Source: Chryseosolibacter sp036402115
Lineage (GTDB): Bacteria; Bacteroidota; Bacteroidia; Cytophagales; Cyclobacteriaceae
DNA: 8,299 bases
Assembly (NCBI GenBank): GCA_036402115.1
Contig: DASWTM010000055.1
Coordinates: 1-8,299 of the forward strand
Reading direction: 5' to 3'
Part shown: one piece after another, positions 6,213 to 8,299 of the stretch
How positions within the stretch are numbered: the stretch's first letter is position 1
Layout of the letters: each line of letters starts with the position of its first letter
Notes under the pieces: generated by a model
What the model saw: only the letters and a program-made list of their open reading frames with translations
Told to the model about the DNA's origin: nothing
Database searches by the model: none
Translations under genes and position numbers: made by a program

Positions 6213-8030
6213 ATGGATAGAAATTCGGCAATCGGCCTAACATTGATCGCAGCGCTGCTGATGGTTTACTTTTATTGGTTCGCCCCCGAACCTGCACCAG
6301 CTCCGAAAACGGCACCAAGCCAGTCTGCGCAGCCTCAGCAAAGCGAAGCCGGCAAACAAGTTGTCACGCCATCCGACAGTGTACTTGCACAAACGTATGG
6401 TGATCTGTCTTCCTTCGCGCAAGGGAACGAAGAAGCCAAAGTTGTTGAGAACGAAGACATCCGTGCAACGTTCTCAAACAAAGGAGGCTACATAAAATCT
6501 CTTGAGCTCAAAAAGTACAAAACATACACGCAAAAGCCTCTCTTCCTGATCACACCTGAACGTTCAACCTTCGAACTTCTTACCAAGTATCAGGGAAAGG
6601 ACATTGATCTGTACGACCTTTTCTATCAGGTAAACGAAACAAAACGCGGTGACACAACGGTGATCGATTACAGCGTCAAACTTGCTAACGGTGCATTCCT
6701 TACTCATTCTTATGCAATCCCTCCTTCCGGATACCAGATTGCCTATTCGATAAAGCAAAAAGGTCTTGCTGAGGAATTGGGTGGCGAAACACTTACGTTC
6801 CGCTGGAATGATTTGGTTCAACCACTGGAGAAGGATCTTCAGGATACCCGCAATAACACAACGGTGAATTATTTCACAGTCAACGAAGGTTTTGAAGATC
6901 TTGATGAGCGTTCTACATCGGACAGCGAGATCATTCAGCAACCATTGAAATGGGTGTCCATCAAACAAAAGTTTTTCCTCTCGTCAATCATTGCAAAAAA
7001 TAATTTCTCCGGGGCTGAACTTGCCACCGCTACGCCTGAGGGAGACAGCTCAATCGTTGAGCAGCAAAGCCTGAAGTTGTTCATTCCAAAGTCTCAATTG
7101 ATCGAGGCTAAGACTGATTTCAAGTTCTATGTCGGTCCGAATGATTACCAGGAGATCGATATCGTTGCGGACAAGTTTGAAAAGAACGTTTATCTCGGAT
7201 GGCCACCGGTTTACTGGATCAACAAGTTTGTCATCTTCCCGGTGTTTCACTTCCTCACGAAGTACATTGGCAACTACGGATTGATTATTATCATTCTTGT
7301 AATCTTGCTGAAGCTTGTACTCGCACCGCTGTCGTACAAGTCGTACCTGAGCATGGCGAAGATGAAAGTGCTGAAGCCCGACCTTGATGTCATCAAAGAA
7401 AAGCATGGTGATGACATGGCCAAAGTTCAGCAGGAGCAGTTAAAACTGTATCAGCAGGTAGGTGTAAATCCAATCAGCGGATGCATCCCGGTGCTTTTGC
7501 AGATGCCGATCCTCTTTGCGATGTTCTACCTGTTCCCAGCCAGCATCGAACTGCGTCAGCAACCCTTCCTGTGGGCGGAAGACTTATCGACCTATGATTC
7601 AATCATTCGCCTGCCGTTTGTCATTCCTTTCGGAGTCGGTGATCACATCAGTTTGTTTACGTTGTTGATGACGGTTTCTACCCTCATCTATACATGGCAG
7701 AATAATCAGCTATCGTCTGTACAAGGACCGATGAAGTCGATGTCGTACATCATGCCGGTGATTTTCTTCTTCGTACTGAATTCGTTCTCGGCTGGTTTGA
7801 CCTTCTATTACTTTGTTTCAAACCTTGTAACGTTTGCGCAGCAGGCGATTATCCGCAGATTCGTGGATGACGACAAGATCAAGGTTTTACTCGAAGAGAA
7901 CCGTAAGAAGAATGCGGCCGGAGGTGGCGGCAAAAAATCAAAATTCATGGCACGCCTGGAAGATGCGATGAAAGCGAGCGAAGAAGCGCGAAAGAAAGCC
8001 GAAGAAGACCGCAAGAAAAAGAAATCGTAA
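6213..8030 (+). CDS. yidC: Membrane protein insertase YidC (Oxa1/Alb3 family)
   Basis: Inserts and folds inner-membrane proteins, alone or with SecYEG. At 605 residues it is somewhat longer than E. coli YidC (548) and has the Gram-negative layout. A first membrane segment spans about 6-22, followed by a Pro/Ala/Gln-rich linker (24-50) and a large periplasmic domain (about 60-330). The conserved five-helix Oxa1 core then starts near 353, with membrane stretches near 353-372, 421-441, 479-495 and two packed within 511-544. Family landmarks are the SYLSMAKMKVLKP start of the cytoplasmic hairpin (378-389), VNPISGCIPVLLQMPI (418-433), the E-L-R-Q-Q-P-F segment (446-452) and YYFVSNLVTFAQQ (532-544). 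By alignment from memory, Lys367 holds the place of the groove arginine (E. coli R366), so the positive charge is kept. The tail (554-605) is rich in Lys, Arg and Glu and may contact the ribosome. The start is supported by GGAG at 6202-6205. The gene lies between pyrG and parA in the same orientation. Confidence 0.97.
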   Translation: MDRNSAIGLTLIAALLMVYFYWFAPEPAPAPKTAPSQSAQPQQSEAGKQVVTPSDSVLAQTYGDLSSFAQGNEEAKVVENEDIRATFSNKGGYIKSLELKKYKTYTQKPLFLITPERSTFELLTKYQGKDIDLYDLFYQVNETKRGDTTVIDYSVKLANGAFLTHSYAIPPSGYQIAYSIKQKGLAEELGGETLTFRWNDLVQPLEKDLQDTRNNTTVNYFTVNEGFEDLDERSTSDSEIIQQPLKWVSIKQKFFLSSIIAKNNFSGAELATATPEGDSSIVEQQSLKLFIPKSQLIEAKTDFKFYVGPNDYQEIDIVADKFEKNVYLGWPPVYWINKFVIFPVFHFLTKYIGNYGLIIIILVILLKLVLAPLSYKSYLSMAKMKVLKPDLDVIKEKHGDDMAKVQQEQLKLYQQVGVNPISGCIPVLLQMPILFAMFYLFPASIELRQQPFLWAEDLSTYDSIIRLPFVIPFGVGDHISLFTLLMTVSTLIYTWQNNQLSSVQGPMKSMSYIMPVIFFFVLNSFSAGLTFYYFVSNLVTFAQQAIIRRFVDDDKIKVLLEENRKKNAAGGGGKKSKFMARLEDAMKASEEARKKAEEDRKKKKS

Positions 8031-8124
8031 GGCAGCATTCGTGCATAACTCGGTACGGTTTTCCATAGCCGCTTCTTTAGTCTTGGTCGTCAGACACTTG
8101 CGAGTAACGAAATTGTGCAGCGAT

Positions 8125-8133
8125 TGTGGATAA
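8125..8133 (-). promoter_or_regulatory. DnaA-box-like site
   Basis: TGTGGATAA is the exact reverse complement of the DnaA-box consensus TTATCCACA. It lies 90 bases upstream of the parA start. A much weaker candidate, TTTTCCATA with two mismatches, lies at 8059-8067. A single 9-mer can occur by chance, but the position beside parA makes it worth noting. Binding is not shown. Confidence 0.4.
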
Positions 8134-8136
8134 TAC

Positions 8137-8154
8137 GTTCCACGCTGTTCCACG
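8137..8154 (+). repeat. Direct repeat of GTTCCACG, parS half-site-like
   Basis: GTTCCACG occurs at 8137-8144 and 8147-8154, so the repeat period is 10 bases, about one helix turn. The second copy preceded by T reads TGTTCCACG, which equals the left half of the parS palindrome TGTTCCACGTGGAACA plus its next base. The right half is absent in both copies, so these are not complete parS sites. They could be diverged sites or an operator for the adjacent parA. Confidence 0.4.
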
Positions 8155-8172
8155 GCCCAAAACAAATTCATT

Positions 8173-8180
8173 TATATTTG
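8173..8180 (+). promoter_or_regulatory. Candidate parA promoter, Bacteroidota -7 element
   Basis: TATATTTG fits TAnnTTTG exactly and ends 42 bases before the parA ATG. A transcript would start at about 8185-8187, inside the left arm of the following hairpin. No convincing -33 element is seen at standard spacing; TGTTC at 8146-8150 is slightly too far upstream. Confidence 0.5.
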
Positions 8181-8181
8181 T

Positions 8182-8217
8182 AACCCCTGACCTAAAATGG
8201 AAGGGGTTTATTTTTTT
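8182..8217 (+). terminator. Intrinsic terminator-like hairpin between yidC and parA
   Basis: AACCCCT (8182-8188) pairs perfectly with AGGGGTT (8202-8208) across a 13-base loop. The stem is followed by TA and then seven T at 8211-8217. This fits a Rho-independent terminator for yidC transcripts. It overlaps the parA leader and ends only 5 bases before the parA ATG, so it could also act as a leader attenuator. Confidence 0.6.
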
Positions 8218-8222
8218 AACGA

Positions 8223-8299
8223 ATGGGAAAAATCATTGCGATTGCAAATCAAAAAGGTGGAGTAGGAAAAACAACTTCTGCAATTAACCTTGCGGCAAG
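8223..8299 (+). CDS. parA: ParA/Soj-family chromosome-partitioning ATPase, N-terminal fragment
   Basis: Only 25 codons plus two bases are visible; the gene runs off the right edge. The peptide begins MGKIIAIANQKGGVGKTT and continues S-A-I-N-L-A-A. This is the deviant Walker A motif of the ParA/MinD superfamily, with the signature lysine at K11 and the P-loop lysine at K16 before T17-T18. The motif sits at the extreme N-terminus with no preceding DNA-binding extension, which fits the chromosomal Soj type and not the P1/F plasmid type. The role in the family is to dimerise with ATP on the nucleoid and move ParB-parS complexes during chromosome segregation. MinD and other relatives share the motif, but the N-Q-K-G-G-V-G-K-T-T form is most typical of Soj/ParA. 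A parB gene would be expected downstream, outside the window. Confidence 0.9.
   Translation, partial: MGKIIAIANQKGGVGKTTSAINLAA

Noticed and set aside
6564..7406. Two minus-strand open frames (134 and 118 codons) inside yidC
   Set aside because: Both are antisense to the conserved YidC protein and show no credible features.
8137..8154. Complete parS site
   Set aside because: Both copies carry only the GTTCCACG half; the GTGGAACA half needed for the palindrome is missing.

Overview
This window looks like chromosomal DNA of a Bacteroidota bacterium, probably from the Cytophagia or a related class. Four things point there. There is a giant PKD-repeat protein with a type IX secretion (T9SS) type-B sorting domain. 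A small secreted-protein gene follows it almost without a gap, in the arrangement typical of PorP/SprF partners. Sites matching the Bacteroidota -7 promoter element TAnnTTTG lie upstream of two genes. The YidC is a long Bacteroidota-style form next to pyrG. The class-level placement is inference, because no rRNA or taxon-specific marker is present.

Layout, left to right. Positions 1-3777 are read leftward (minus strand): a 1235-residue secreted PKD-repeat protein, then after 2 nt the first 22 codons of a second exported protein that leaves the window. Positions 3778-4364 are a 587-bp divergent intergenic region with no convincing gene. It holds several potential RNA stems, a repeated 10-mer, and a -7-like element just before the next gene. 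From 4365 everything reads rightward: pyrG (CTP synthase, complete), a 222-bp spacer with a degenerate TTTGGAA heptamer array and inverted-repeat sequence, yidC (membrane protein insertase, complete), a 192-bp spacer, and the first 25 codons of a Soj/ParA-type chromosome-partitioning ATPase, cut by the window edge.

The functions fall into three groups. The leftward pair belongs to cell-surface secretion or gliding: a T9SS cargo and probably its outer-membrane PorP/SprF-like partner. pyrG and yidC are core housekeeping genes. The yidC-parA junction resembles what remains of the classic oriC-proximal gene neighbourhood. Its spacer carries an exact DnaA-box sequence, two GTTCCACG motifs that match half of a parS site, a -7-like promoter element and a terminator-like hairpin with a T7 tract.

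Most of the window is ordinary. The stretches most worth a second look are the yidC-parA spacer, the heptamer repeat between pyrG and yidC, and the large structured-looking divergent intergenic region. No clearly new biological system is visible.
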